Below, piece by piece: positions 31,201 through 41,287 of a stretch of DNA of 64,000 nucleotides (within the stretch, counting starts at the first letter, position 1; each line of letters starts with the position of its first letter). The stretch is taken from the NCBI GenBank assembly GCA_963811365.1, contig CAWEQW010000012.1:1-64000 (forward strand), given 5' to 3'. The DNA comes from CAWEQW01 sp963811365 (lineage in GTDB: Bacteria > Actinomycetota > Actinomycetes > Propionibacteriales > Nocardioidaceae). The notes beneath the pieces are model-generated. The model searched no databases and had not been told where the DNA came from. It worked only from the letters and a program-made list of their open reading frames with translations. The translations under genes and the position numbers were made by a program.

Positions 31201-34200
31201 CGCGCCGGCTGTCTCCCAACGTGCTGGTGCATCCGTGGCAGCGCCCGGTGTCGGCGTACACCTTGCGCCCGCGCTACTCCGCTCCTGAGAACCAGCTGTG
31301 GCTCGACGTCTACATCTCGATGAGCCTGGACTTCAACAACACCAGGTTCTGGGACCCGTACTCGGGGATTCCGGGCTTCGTCACCGCGCGGCGCTTCGAC
31401 GAGACGGCGCGCCCGTGGCACTCCTCGACCTTCGTCTTCGACGGTCAGGTGGTGGAGCTCCGCCTCAAGCCGCTGCTCGGTCAGTACCACGTCCTCGACT
31501 CGCAAGGGATCCCCTCCGAGACACTGACGCCCGCCGACTCCTACGCCTACGTGCGCAGCCTGACCGACCCGTCAGGTCGCCGGCTGCAGCCGATCAAGGG
31601 CAGCCAGCGGGGGTTCCGGATGGCCGTGCCTGACGGGATGCACCTGGAGGCAGGGCGGTTCACCAACAACACCTGGGTCCCCAACACCGGTCGGCTGTCG
31701 GTGCTCGAGAACGGCGGGAGCGTCCCGCTCCTCAACGGCGCCAAGCCACCCTTCGGGATCGTGGCCACCCTGCAGAACGGCCAGTTCGACACCTCGTGGT
31801 ACGGCCGCTCGCCCTTCTTCTACACCGACGCGGCGCGGGCGTACTTCGTGACCGCAGCCTTCCACGACGTCGTCGTCGACTCGACCACCGTCGTGCAGCG
31901 GCTGCAGTACACCTTCAACGCCTTCGGGCACCCCTATGCCCGACTGCTGCGGCGCGAGCTGAACCGCTCCGGTCCCGACGGCGTGCTGAACCGCAAGATC
32001 CAGCGGTTCCCCGAGCAGTACCCGCCGGCGAACACCTTCACCTTCGCGTCGTATGCGCCGACGAGCCCCACCACGGTGGCCGCCGAGAACGCCGCCAAGG
32101 ACGTCCTGGACTTCAGCCGCAGCGGCGCGATGGCGGTCTACAACTGGGAGCTGTTCCTCCACGCGCCGTTCATGATCGCCTGCAAGCTGATGGCCAACCA
32201 GCGCTTCGAGGAGGCCCTGGACTGGTTCCACCGGGTGTTCGACCCCACCAACACCGAAGCGCTCTCGGCCCCTCAGCGGTTCTGGATCACCAAGCCGTTC
32301 TTCGACCAGAACGACGAGGACTACCGCAAGCAACGGATCGAGTCGCTGCTGGCCGACCTCGCCGGCAGCGCGGACGAGATCCGGAACTGGAAGAACAACC
32401 CGTTCCGGCCCGACGCGATCGCCAGGTTCCGGCCGGTCGCCTACCAGAAGACCGTCGTGATGCGGTATCTCGACAACCTGATCGGCTGGGGGGACCAGCT
32501 GTTCCGGCGCGACACGATCGAGTCGATCAACGCAGGCGACGCTGCTCTACGTGCTGGCGTCGGAGCTGCTGGGACGCCGTCCCGAGCACGTGCCGGCCGA
32601 GCCGCGCCCCGGCCGCTCGTACGACGACCTCACCGCGGAGGGCGAGCTCGACGCTTTCGGCAACGCTCGGGTCGAGGTGCAGCTGGAGAACTTCACCGAC
32701 CATCCCACCGTGGTCAGCACCGCGCCGGACGGGTCGGCGCTCCCGGTCTTCGCGCTGCAGTACTTCGGGTTGCCGGCCAACGCCACGCTGCTGGGCTACT
32801 GGGACATCGTCGCCGACCGGCTCTTCAAGATCCGCAACTGCATGAACATCTCCGGTGTCGTACGCCAGCTGCCGCTCTTCGAGCCGCCGATCGACCCGCC
32901 CTGCTGGTGCGGGCGGTCGCGGGCGGTGTCGACCTGGACAGCGTCCTCGACGACACGACCACGTCCGGCTCGCCGTTCCGCTTCCGGACCGTCGTCGCCA
33001 AGGCCAACGAGCTGACGGCCGACGTACGCCTGCTGGGTGATCGGATGCTCGCGGTACTGGACCGTCGCGATGCCGAGGCCCTGTTCCGGCTGCGGTCCAA
33101 CCAGGACGTGGCCTTGCAGAACCTCGTCACCGACGTCCGCACCCTGGCCGTCACCGACGCGGAACGGGCGCGTGACGGCCTGGAGGCCAGCCGCGACGTC
33201 ATCCAGGCGCGGATCGACCACTACGCGGCGCAGCCCTTCACCAACCCGTTCGAAGCGATCGCCGACGCGCAACGAGGGTTCGCCCAGACCAAGCTGCAGG
33301 CCGCGATGGTGCTCGAGACCCTCGCCGCGTCCTTCGCGCTGATCCCGACGTTCGGTATCGGCATCGCCGGCTTCGGGGGGAGCCCGACGGTGACCATGTC
33401 CGTGGGCGGCGGCAACCTGGCTTCGTCGTTCTCGGGGTTCGCCTCGCGGGCCTCCACAGGGGCGGCATCGGTCAACGAGGGCGCTGCGCTGCTGGAGACC
33501 ACCGGCAGCAGGCTGCGGCAGTTCGACCAGAACCAGTTCCAGGCCAACCTCGCGCGCGCGGAGCTGGCGCAGCTGGAGAAGCAGCTGCTGACGATGGAGA
33601 CCAGGATCGCGATCGCCGAGCACGAGCTCACAGTGCAGGAGAAGCTGGTCGAGGACGCCCAGGCGGTCGACGACTACCTGCACACGAAGTACACGAACAC
33701 CGAGCTGTTCGACTGGTACGTCGGTCAGCTCTCCACCGTCTACTTCCAGGCGTACCAGCTCGCCTACGACCTGGCCAGGAAGGCCGAGCAGGCCTACCGC
33801 TTCGAGCTCGGCGACCAGACCTCACCCGCGATCATCCAGTTCGGCTACTGGGACAGCCTCAAGCAGGGCCTCCTGGCCGGCGACAGGCTGGCCGTGGACC
33901 TGCGCCGGCTCGAGTCGAGCTGGCTCGAACGGCACTCCCGGCGCCTGCAGGCGACGACGCACGTGTCACTCGCCTCGTTGATGCCGGACCGGCTGCTGGA
34001 GCTGAAGGCGAACGGGAGCACCACGATCGACATCCCCGAGTGGGTCTTCGCTGCCGAGCATCCGGGCTGGATCAACGCCCGGATGCTGGGTGTGGCCGTG
34101 ACGGTGCCGGGGACGACCGGTCCGTTCGTGGGCGTCCACGCGACGCTCACCCTCACCAAGGCCGTGGTGCGGATCAACGACAGCATCGCCGGCGGGTTCG

Positions 34201-34946
34201 GCGACGCTCTCAACGCAGCCGACTCGCGGTTCGCCAACACCCTGAGTCCGGTCACCTCGATCGTGACCAGCCACGGCAGCCAGGATCGGGGTGCGCTTCC
34301 CGGCGACGGGCTGGCCGACGACCGCTACACGGCGTTCGAAGGCGCAGGAGTCGTCAGCCGCTGGACGATCACGCTCGACCCGCGCGACAACGCCTTCGAC
34401 CTGACGACCGTGACCGACGTGGTGCTCTCGATCGACTACGAGGGTGACCAGGGTGGTCCCGGGCTGGTGGACCTGGCCCGCCAGGCCGTGGCCGACGCGC
34501 AGCCGACGGCGGGTGCGCGGCTGCTCGGCCTCGACGTGGCCTACCCGGTGCAGTGGCACCAGTTCCTGCACCCGGAGGCCGGAGCCGACCAGGTGCTGCT
34601 GCTTGCGATCTCGGCGCAGGACCTCCAGTTCCGGTTCCGTCAGCTCGCGCAGACCCATCAGCTGCGGCCCACCCGCGCCGACCTGGTCCTGCTCTCGGAC
34701 CACGCCGGCCAGTTCGACGTCCGCATCGCGCCCCCGGGCCAGGCGCTGCCCGCCGGCGTCCCTGCTCCCGTGGACCCGGCGATGGGCGGGCTGCACCACG
34801 CGGTGGTCACCTGGCCGCCGAACGCGCAGCTGCTGCTCGGCGAGTGGCAGGTCTCGGTCAAACGCGACGACAGCCCGGACTGGACGCAGCTGGCCCAGAG
34901 CGACATCCAGCACGCCTGGCTGCTGGTCGAGTTCACCGTCCAGTGA
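25278..34946 (+). CDS. TcA-like toxin complex subunit with peptidoglycan-binding-like repeats
   Basis: This protein of about 3222 residues is the pentameric pore/injection subunit of a Tc toxin. Four peptidoglycan-binding-like repeats lie at about 25-330 (FGPSTSDAIRRFQERAGL, FGRSTRLAVLAFQAEQGL), then a carboxypeptidase-regulatory-like beta domain (340-440; GATVTLRTNPISG, TTLANGFYDLPY). The VRP1-like shell domain includes CDCPSCMSVLGPAAYLADAL (about 911) and NTDTPLPYIDLVNELLE. A neuraminidase-like domain starts near 1850 (EIEDDNPWDN). NWELFLHAPFMIACKLMANQ is near 2285. The channel tip and coiled coil lie at 2680-2800 (TFGIGIAGFGGSPTVTMSVG), and the C-terminal TcB-binding domain from about 2896. 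Between about 32540 and 32920 the family sequence (LLYVLASELLGRRPEHVPAE) sits in the next frame, with compensating shifts at each end. ATG 25278 follows GAGGTGA. It lies 60 bases after the TcBC gene. Confidence 0.88.
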   Translation: MATGSNLHLVGARLANVRLQDARPVRADVPAVLAGLEAVVGGVDPADLGRRTLGPSAVAAVQRLQERAGLPATGELDDATLGRLRSEVVSAHVAASPGRTRRIQDQLAKVGVAPDSGEMTQRRFGPSTSDAIRRFQERAGLVTDGLAGETTRAALAEHALTATLSTKRQTAKLQRALLRAARIRGISLQIDGAEMKSREQGPSTAAAIRTLQETWGLPVTGIIDVATFQRATSIAASRPGPPSLVSRPDPIDVRPVRRTLSLNSAGADVPVLQRALAFLGHPPADAELRAARFGRSTRLAVLAFQAEQGLTQTGRVDTATRKLLNARLGAATPGPAASPRIRGSVRDEAWAGIAGATVTLRTNPISGAATVLGTRTTLANGFYDLPYATPTDPSSGQPVSPLSLRVTFTAPNGSEIGTKDLLNPTSIAWVNYTQGPYPYAGPSLHTQQLDAVARTGAGPVGSFQETTTRHDITRVAQAAGLTQDDVMRLVLAELAATELGGAPLDAEVCFAFLAQSLPTSLPADLLAETADWTLIDQLTDRAALGIAFIPDELAAAALSSALVQNLVPVSVSQRLDAIHTALITTRRRFALDRPLLVGNGTLRALLQASSVPPASYDSTVDTFVTSGGLGETFWNALRADPGTYGGADAVASLELAVDIGLVTKNHGPMASVVSDLIADGQDPRLEGARDMAKLAVPDWLQMIVDSGVEVPPGTDGDTEEEQRTTYARTMAAQSERLFPTVALAAEVARSAGTGLTKISELSALVDAHPTLELRQTNLTAFEAEQALDLDDTTRGELRVLQRVSRLAPTAVTARALLDNGLHSAVQLVSLGKAEVARRLKGSGVEERAALTIAGYAEFQYAQVLQRLGEFRSELQLATPAALAPQVVTAEQRTDLLGEIPDLELLFGPLDVCDCPSCMSVLGPAAYLADALRFLAAHPAETGSRTVRDVLAERRPDIGQVLLDCANTDTPLPYIDLVNELLEDEVPGAAAGPTRQTTWTAAELRAAPEYVNDAAYDTLRGADVPMSSAFDLWQEESRTFSAHLGVPRWELMDAFAGDAAATPDRADLAAEYFGISSHETGLVVTARPASAAQDSFWGFDSTRAEIPVPEILTHTQLSYQQLLLLLQTRFITPIGDPQVQLVRPADVADLDQQRLTHLSPAALERIHRMVRLHRVLPWDMWEADLLLGAERIGNGDLDQDSLVALFEAARLAVRLNIGAEQLTTWFGTLPTAGHPNASDPTDPRLAAPSAYARTYTDRAVVDPPDAALDPPSGADLNDHRPALLAALAVTNTELTALAGRTGTTLDLETLSALASWVGLARALGTSVSDLLLVADLLAPVVADPFAGPAALRAFLDAREGALLVATSAVGVAELDYLLHARPESPLASSDDAVTVSLVALRESLRTNPASGASGQVASYLAGVLHLGSAQVVSLLAQSDATGQLGAAFTDPAFVARDDDGTYTTALTPAAFPRIYTVYRRLQKMARVVELTVGKDDEQLSWLLANRAQLGALELAGLPVDADPAAPLVTSWLALCRWVRARTELTFRAASVAAGPGSPATPEREPEDLVAAAAAGIAAARTAAAGLTGIAGGTLTALDGGDAGRYRDPAFLLRLTRIAAQVARLGVLAATCATWARREAGGGAPTEAEIAVQLRSAAKAKYDSAAWYAVLTPLQDTLRERKRDALVAFLLERSARTEPESVTVNGGEWANPRRWGVADDLLSYFLVDTQMSSCALTSRIKQAIGSVQMFVQRAFLNLEQPHVLITSAERADRSSDDAWSQWKWMKSEQLWAANRNVFLYPENWITPELRDDKTPFFEEFESELQQGEITADSAEIALRHYLEKVYEVANLDVAGVYHEIEDDNPWDNLPPTTNVLHVVGRTRSDPAQYYYRTFDLNEAAWTPWSEIDVDIAAEQVVPVVYNRTLHLFWLQITEKQTKTQRQPAAQPTSSTQPAPSAPKQMEIKLAWTVRSGDGWTSRRLSPNVLVHPWQRPVSAYTLRPRYSAPENQLWLDVYISMSLDFNNTRFWDPYSGIPGFVTARRFDETARPWHSSTFVFDGQVVELRLKPLLGQYHVLDSQGIPSETLTPADSYAYVRSLTDPSGRRLQPIKGSQRGFRMAVPDGMHLEAGRFTNNTWVPNTGRLSVLENGGSVPLLNGAKPPFGIVATLQNGQFDTSWYGRSPFFYTDAARAYFVTAAFHDVVVDSTTVVQRLQYTFNAFGHPYARLLRRELNRSGPDGVLNRKIQRFPEQYPPANTFTFASYAPTSPTTVAAENAAKDVLDFSRSGAMAVYNWELFLHAPFMIACKLMANQRFEEALDWFHRVFDPTNTEALSAPQRFWITKPFFDQNDEDYRKQRIESLLADLAGSADEIRNWKNNPFRPDAIARFRPVAYQKTVVMRYLDNLIGWGDQLFRRDTIESINAGDAALRAGVGAAGTPSRARAGRAAPRPLVRRPHRGGRARRFRQRSGRGAAGELHRPSHRGQHRAGRVGAPGLRAAVLRVAGQRHAAGLLGHRRRPALQDPQLHEHLRCRTPAAALRAADRPALLVRAVAGGVDLDSVLDDTTTSGSPFRFRTVVAKANELTADVRLLGDRMLAVLDRRDAEALFRLRSNQDVALQNLVTDVRTLAVTDAERARDGLEASRDVIQARIDHYAAQPFTNPFEAIADAQRGFAQTKLQAAMVLETLAASFALIPTFGIGIAGFGGSPTVTMSVGGGNLASSFSGFASRASTGAASVNEGAALLETTGSRLRQFDQNQFQANLARAELAQLEKQLLTMETRIAIAEHELTVQEKLVEDAQAVDDYLHTKYTNTELFDWYVGQLSTVYFQAYQLAYDLARKAEQAYRFELGDQTSPAIIQFGYWDSLKQGLLAGDRLAVDLRRLESSWLERHSRRLQATTHVSLASLMPDRLLELKANGSTTIDIPEWVFAAEHPGWINARMLGVAVTVPGTTGPFVGVHATLTLTKAVVRINDSIAGGFGDALNAADSRFANTLSPVTSIVTSHGSQDRGALPGDGLADDRYTAFEGAGVVSRWTITLDPRDNAFDLTTVTDVVLSIDYEGDQGGPGLVDLARQAVADAQPTAGARLLGLDVAYPVQWHQFLHPEAGADQVLLLAISAQDLQFRFRQLAQTHQLRPTRADLVLLSDHAGQFDVRIAPPGQALPAGVPAPVDPAMGGLHHAVVTWPPNAQLLLGEWQVSVKRDDSPDWTQLAQSDIQHAWLLVEFTVQ

Positions 34947-35368
34947 CCGGTCCAGTGGTCATGGAACCGGTCATGGCCAGGCTGGTGCAGCGAGTCGTGG
35001 CCGCGTGCGACCCCCTCGAGGTGGTGCTGTTCGGCTCCTACGCCAAGGGAACCGCCGACCGGCACAGCGACATCGATCTGCTGATCGTGACGGACCGCCC
35101 CCCGAGCCCCGCGCTCGTCCACGCGGCGTTCGACGCCACGCGAGCCGCGATCCCCGTCGACGTCCACGTCCACGAGGCCGCGCGTCTGGTCGAGGCAGCC
35201 GCGGATGCGCACGGGTTCCTGGGGTCGATCGTGCGCAGTGGCCAGTCCGTCTACTGTGCGGCTCACGTCACGTCAGTCCGTGACCGCGTCCTTTTCTTCA
35301 GCGAAGCCGTTGGACAATGGGGGGCGACTTCGGCTGTTGACCGAACATGGGATACGAGCGTATCGTGA
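34943..35368 (+). CDS. Minimal nucleotidyltransferase coupled to the TcA gene
   Basis: This 141-residue protein of the MNT/Pol-beta nucleotidyltransferase superfamily shows the complete signature EVVLFGSYAKGTADRHSDID, that is GS-x(10)-DxD, followed by LLIVTDRPP, and a third strand VDVHVHEAARLVEA that could supply the last acidic residue. Such proteins transfer a nucleoside monophosphate to RNA or protein, or act as MNT antitoxins beside HEPN toxins. GTG 34943 overlaps the TcA stop by four bases, so translation is coupled to the toxin gene. No HEPN partner follows. The last 35 residues (after YCAAHVTSVRD) look atypical and the downstream DNA turns AT-rich. Confidence 0.75.
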   Translation: MTGPVVMEPVMARLVQRVVAACDPLEVVLFGSYAKGTADRHSDIDLLIVTDRPPSPALVHAAFDATRAAIPVDVHVHEAARLVEAAADAHGFLGSIVRSGQSVYCAAHVTSVRDRVLFFSEAVGQWGATSAVDRTWDTSVS

Positions 35369-35459
35369 CGTGGGCGGAAGGACTTATTGGTGTTGTATTG
35401 AGGGTTTGAATTGTTCTTAGTTGAAGATTTGCGTCATTAGAAGAAGCTTCCGTTCTCAG
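35369..35459. other. AT-rich stretch after the toxin operon
   Basis: This short segment (TTGGTGTTGTATTGAGGGTT and following bases) is much richer in A+T than the rest of the window and codes for nothing recognisable. It ends at a hairpin terminator and may mark the edge of a transferred block. Confidence 0.4.
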
Positions 35460-35487
35460 AAAAGGACCTCGCAATGCGGGGCCTTTT
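35460..35487 (+). terminator. Rho-independent-like terminator after the toxin operon
   Basis: The hairpin AAAAGG-A-CCTCGC / AAT / GCGGGG-CCTTTT has twelve base pairs (one G-T), one bulged A and a 3-base loop, and the 3' arm ends in TTTT. It lies about 90 bases after the nucleotidyltransferase stop and probably ends the Tc toxin transcript. It is symmetrical enough to work on both strands. Confidence 0.72.
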
Positions 35488-35649
35488 CGCTGTCAGGACT
35501 CATAGTGGACCGATCTGGTCCGGCTTGAGCCGGCCATGGTTCTAGGAGCCGAGGACCTGATTCCGCAAACGGCGGGCGACGCGGACGTCGGCAGGCGGAA
35601 ACGGAAATGGCAAGGACGTGGCGCGCATGGCTTTCGGCGGCCCTACCAT

Positions 35650-35978
35650 CTCTCCTATACGGGTCGGCACTCTGAGTGCCTGAAGTCGCCAGTTGCTCAC
35701 CTCGGGAGGATCTCTTTGCATCGGTCGGTAATGCTGCTGCGATCGACTTGATCCCCGCCGGGTTGAGCAACCTCAGGGTGGCGTGTGCGTCGTACACCAG
35801 ATAATGCACGTCATCGGTCTCGATGTTGGTCGCGCCGCGGAGCGGCGACGTGACAGTCGGGTAGAGCCGCCTCGTCAGCGGTCGCCGGCGATGCACCGGC
35901 CACCAGACCCAATGACACGACGGTCAGCGCCGCAACGCAGCCGACGACGACACGACTCCCGAGCACCGGCACCCTCAC
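35650..35978 (-). pseudogene. Secreted-protein remnant with signal peptide
   Basis: From GTG 35978 the minus strand reads a good Sec signal peptide: VRVPVLGSRVVVGCVAA, then LTVVSLGLVAGASPATADEA with an ATA-type cleavage site. The frame is then lost near 35870. The neighbouring frame continues with protein-like sequence (ATNIETDDVHYLVYDAHATL, LLNPAGIKSIAAALPTD) and no clear end. No family was recognised. It is either decayed or hit by a sequencing indel. Confidence 0.38.
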
Positions 35979-36079
35979 GAGAACGAGTGCGATGGCGCAG
36001 CTGGGGAGGAGCGGCTCTGAGCTGCGGCGGGGCGATTGGCGATGAAGTCGCTGACCTTCACCAACCCGCCTAGTGGCGC

Positions 36080-36345
36080 CCTTTGGGCGCATGGTCGCAT
36101 CTCCGCGAGCTGCGACCCGACGACGCGTCTCGGGTCCCGAGCAGGTCCGGCACCGTGGAGGAGTGGCTCGTCGAGGTGTCGTTCGGGCGTGACCTGGTCC
36201 CGGCGGGGGTGGCCGCCTAGTACGCACGACCGCGGCTCGCCTTCGTGCCGGTCTCCGACAGCCCCGTCACGGCTGGCGCAGGCCTGGCGACCGGAGGACC
36301 CGTCCCCGGCGGTTCGGGCCCGCACCGGAGTTGTTAGCGTCGAGG
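36080..36345 (+). pseudogene. LysR-type regulator C-terminal remnant
   Basis: Pieces in more than one frame match the end of LysR substrate-binding domains: VEEWLVEVSFGRDLVPAGVA, then, after an in-frame stop, YARPRLAFVPVSDSPVT, then LAQAWRPEDPSPAVRA near 36280-36320. No DNA-binding domain or start is present. It lies in a run of broken genes. Confidence 0.5.
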
Positions 36346-36347
36346 AC

Positions 36348-36897
36348 GTGCACAAGACTGCAGCCGCCGTGCTCCTTCCCGTGCTCGCCGCAGGCCTCAC
36401 CGCCTGTGGCCTCGGCCTCGGCCTCGAGCTCCTCGAGCGCCGCGTCGTCGCATGCCTCCGGGTCGGGTGTCCCGGCGACCTCCCCGGCCCCGACCGCCTC
36501 GAGTGCTTCGGGGACCGGGGACACCGCGGAGAACGTGACGATGCCGGGCGCAGTCCGCCGTCGGCTCCTGGTGGTGGCGGCAGCCGCGAAGCACGTGCCG
36601 GTCGGGGACTTCGTCGGGCTGGAGTCGCATGGGCGGTACTACGCCTACGACGACACCACCGCGACGTACTGGGCCGCGGCGACCCTGGTGCCGCGGTCGT
36701 CCTCCACGGCCGCCGAGGTGTCGGTGCAGGACAACGGCTCGTACGACCTGTTCGAGAAGCCGACGGGCCGCCCGTGGCGGGTGTTCGAGGTGGGCCAGGC
36801 AGGGGTCGGCGGCACACGCTGTCCCGTCGAGGTGCCGGCCGCGGTCGCCACGCGCTGGGGCTGGCCCGGACCGGGGTGCAGGCCCCCGGGTTCGTGA
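36348..36897 (+). CDS. Putative lipoprotein, one frameshift
   Basis: GTG 36348 opens a lipoprotein signal peptide HKTAAAVLLPVLAAGLTAC whose LTAC lipobox would anchor the protein at the cytoplasmic membrane. A frame change near 36410 then gives a Ser/Ala-rich linker (ASASASSSSSAASSHASGSG) and a small globular part: KHVPVGDFVGLESHGRYYAY, TATYWAAATLVP, VQDNGSYDLFEKP, and RCPVEVPAAVATRWGWP at the end. It resembles small actinobacterial lipoproteins of unknown function. The conserved C-terminal part argues that the frameshift is a sequencing indel. Confidence 0.55.
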
Positions 36898-37139
36898 CCG
36901 GCCCGTCAGCCGGCTGTCACGTGGGATCCACCAGCGGAACGGGACTCGTGGCGAGGACGTTCGTCACGAAGCGCGCCGTCTCCATGTGGACGTACCCGCC
37001 CGTGGAAGCGTCGTAGCCGAGGACCTGGGCCATCAGGTACCCCTGGACGTGAACGCCTTCGTTCCCGGTGGCACCGAGAAGCTCATGTCTCCTTCGTGCT
37101 GTGCGGCCATTGACCGGTGGACGAGATGCTGGTGCCCAC
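36898..37139. other. Unassigned stretch with a possible coding remnant
   Basis: On the minus strand, a frame ending at a TGA near 36917 reads GVHVQGYLMAQVLGYDASTG and VHMETARFVTNVLATSPVP. It looks protein-like but has no recognisable start or family. The rest holds nothing I can support. Confidence 0.3.
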
Positions 37140-37353
37140 CTTCGCGCCGGCCTTCACGAACCCGACGGACGCACAGGATCGCCTGCAGCGTCGACTGCAT
37201 CGCGGCACAGGGGATCACGAAGCCGACCACCATGCCCAGCCGGATGAGCACCGCGACGTCGGTCCGGTAGAGCGCGGAGGCCGGATGGATCAGGGGCGCG
37301 AAGGCGATGCACGCGACAACGTGGGTCGTACGGCGGCCGATCCGGTCCGACAT
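37140..37353 (-). pseudogene. MFS (MHS-type) transporter remnant
   Basis: The minus-strand frame MSDRIGRRTTHVVACIAFAP, then PASALYRTDVAVLIRLGMVV and GFVIPCAAMQSTLQAIL, matches the conserved SDRIGRR loop and following membrane helices of metabolite:H+ symporters. Only about 70 of the usual 430 residues are left, so this is a fragment. A palindromic repeat begins just beyond its 5' end. Confidence 0.52.
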
Positions 37354-37369
37354 CTCGCGGTGACGGGCC

Positions 37370-37449
37370 GGCTTCCCACGACGTACCGCCGCTTCCCGCG
37401 ACGAGCCCATCGTGGGAAGCGGCGGTTCGCCTGCATCCCATGGTGAACC
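37370..37449. repeat. Palindromic REP-like element, copy 1
   Basis: The right arm (37410-37449, TCGTGGGAAGCGGCGGTTCG and on to CCATGGTGAACC) is homologous to both arms of the element at 48546-48633: about 33 of 40 bases match the right arm there and 30 of 40 match the left arm inverted. The left part (37385-37404, ACCGCCGCTTCCCGCGACGA) pairs with it to form a 13-base stem. An extra CTTCCCACGACG upstream suggests rearrangement. It lies between a transporter remnant and the aconitase promoter. Confidence 0.62.
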
Positions 37450-37480
37450 GGCAGGGCTCGTCAGACTCCTTGACGTCATG

Positions 37481-37498
37481 TATCTTGACATCAAGAAA
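37481..37498. promoter_or_regulatory. Palindromic operator upstream of acnA (MarR/TamR-like)
   Basis: TATCTTGACATCAAGAAA is a near-perfect palindrome with TCTTGA/TCAAGA arms around a CA centre, 82 bases before the aconitase start. It contains a TTGACA -35-like hexamer, so a bound protein would block transcription. The TamR regulator of Streptomyces (MarR family) controls aconitase through palindromes of this general kind. That link is from memory of the family and is inferred here. Confidence 0.55.
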
Positions 37499-37579
37499 CA
37501 ACGCCCGGGGTGTCTACGCGCGGAACGCGTGGGCAAGATGGGGGCGAACCGCTGACGAGACCTCACGAGGAGACGGCTG

Positions 37580-40453
<2,874 letters not shown>

Positions 40454-40460
40454 CCGGCCG

Positions 40461-40778
40461 ATGATCGTGGCGTTCAGCATCAGCCCCTCCGGCGGCGACG
40501 AGACCGGCGGGGTCAGCGAGGCGGTGGCCGAGGCGGTGCGGGTGGTCCGCGCCTCCGGGCTGCCCTGCGAGACCAACGCGATGTTCACCAACATCGAGGG
40601 GGAGTGGGACGAGGTGATGGCCGTGGTCAAGCAGGCCGTCGACGTGGTCGCGGCCGTCTCCCCCCGGGTGAGCCTGGTGCTCAAGGCCGACATCCGGCCG
40701 GGGTACGACGGGCAGCTCACCGCCAAGGTGGCGCGCATCGAGCAGCGCCTGACCGAGGGCGACGACCGTGCGCAGTGA
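40461..40778 (+). CDS. MTH1187-family thiamine-binding protein
   Basis: This 105-residue small alpha/beta protein of the MTH1187/YkoF-like family includes VAFSISPSGGDETGGVSEAV, ASGLPCETNAMFTNIEGEWD and SLVLKADIRPGYDG. Members bind thiamine or related pyrimidines as small oligomers; the exact role is unsettled. It starts 7 bases after the aconitase stop and overlaps the following YjbQ gene by 11 bases, so these genes are probably co-transcribed. Confidence 0.85.
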   Translation: MIVAFSISPSGGDETGGVSEAVAEAVRVVRASGLPCETNAMFTNIEGEWDEVMAVVKQAVDVVAAVSPRVSLVLKADIRPGYDGQLTAKVARIEQRLTEGDDRAQ

Positions 40779-41181
40779 GGTCAGGAGCTACCGGACCGGC
40801 GGCGCGGAGGCGGTGCGCGACCTGACCGGGGACTGCGCCGCCTTCGCCCGGTCCGCCTCCGAGGGCGGTGACGGCCTGCTGCACGTCTTCGTGCCGCACG
40901 CCACCGCCGGGATCGCGCTGATCGAGACCGGTGCCGGCAGCGACGCCGACCTGCTCACCGCGCTCGGAGACCTGCTGCCTGCCGACGACCGTTGGCAGCA
41001 CCAGCACGGCAGCCCAGGGCACGGGCGCTCCCACGTGATGCCGGCGCTCGTCCCGCCGTACGCGTCGGTGCCGATCCTCGGGGGTCGGCTGACCCTCGGC
41101 ACCTGGCAGAGCATCTGTCTGGTCGACCTCAACGTCGACAACGCCGAGCGCCAGGTGCGGCTCTCGTTCCTGCCGGGCTGA
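40768..41181 (+). CDS. YjbQ-family (UPF0047) thiamine phosphate synthase-like protein
   Basis: This 137-residue protein carries the YjbQ family motifs: LHVFVPHATAGIALIETGAG with the conserved histidine, DDRWQHQHGSPGHGRSHVMP, and LTLGTWQSICLVDLNVDN near the C-terminus. YjbQ proteins are trimeric and have weak thiamine-phosphate synthase activity, with a debated physiological role. GTG 40768 overlaps the end of the thiamine-binding gene. The pairing of two thiamine-linked families supports a shared function. Confidence 0.88.
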   Translation: MRSEVRSYRTGGAEAVRDLTGDCAAFARSASEGGDGLLHVFVPHATAGIALIETGAGSDADLLTALGDLLPADDRWQHQHGSPGHGRSHVMPALVPPYASVPILGGRLTLGTWQSICLVDLNVDNAERQVRLSFLPG

Positions 41182-41287
41182 CCCGGGCGCACGGGGCTCC
41201 AAGTCGGCTCCAAGTTCGCTGCAAGCGGCGGGCTGCACCGTGGTCCTGCTGCCGCGCCGAACGGCGCGGAGCCGAAAGGACCTCACG

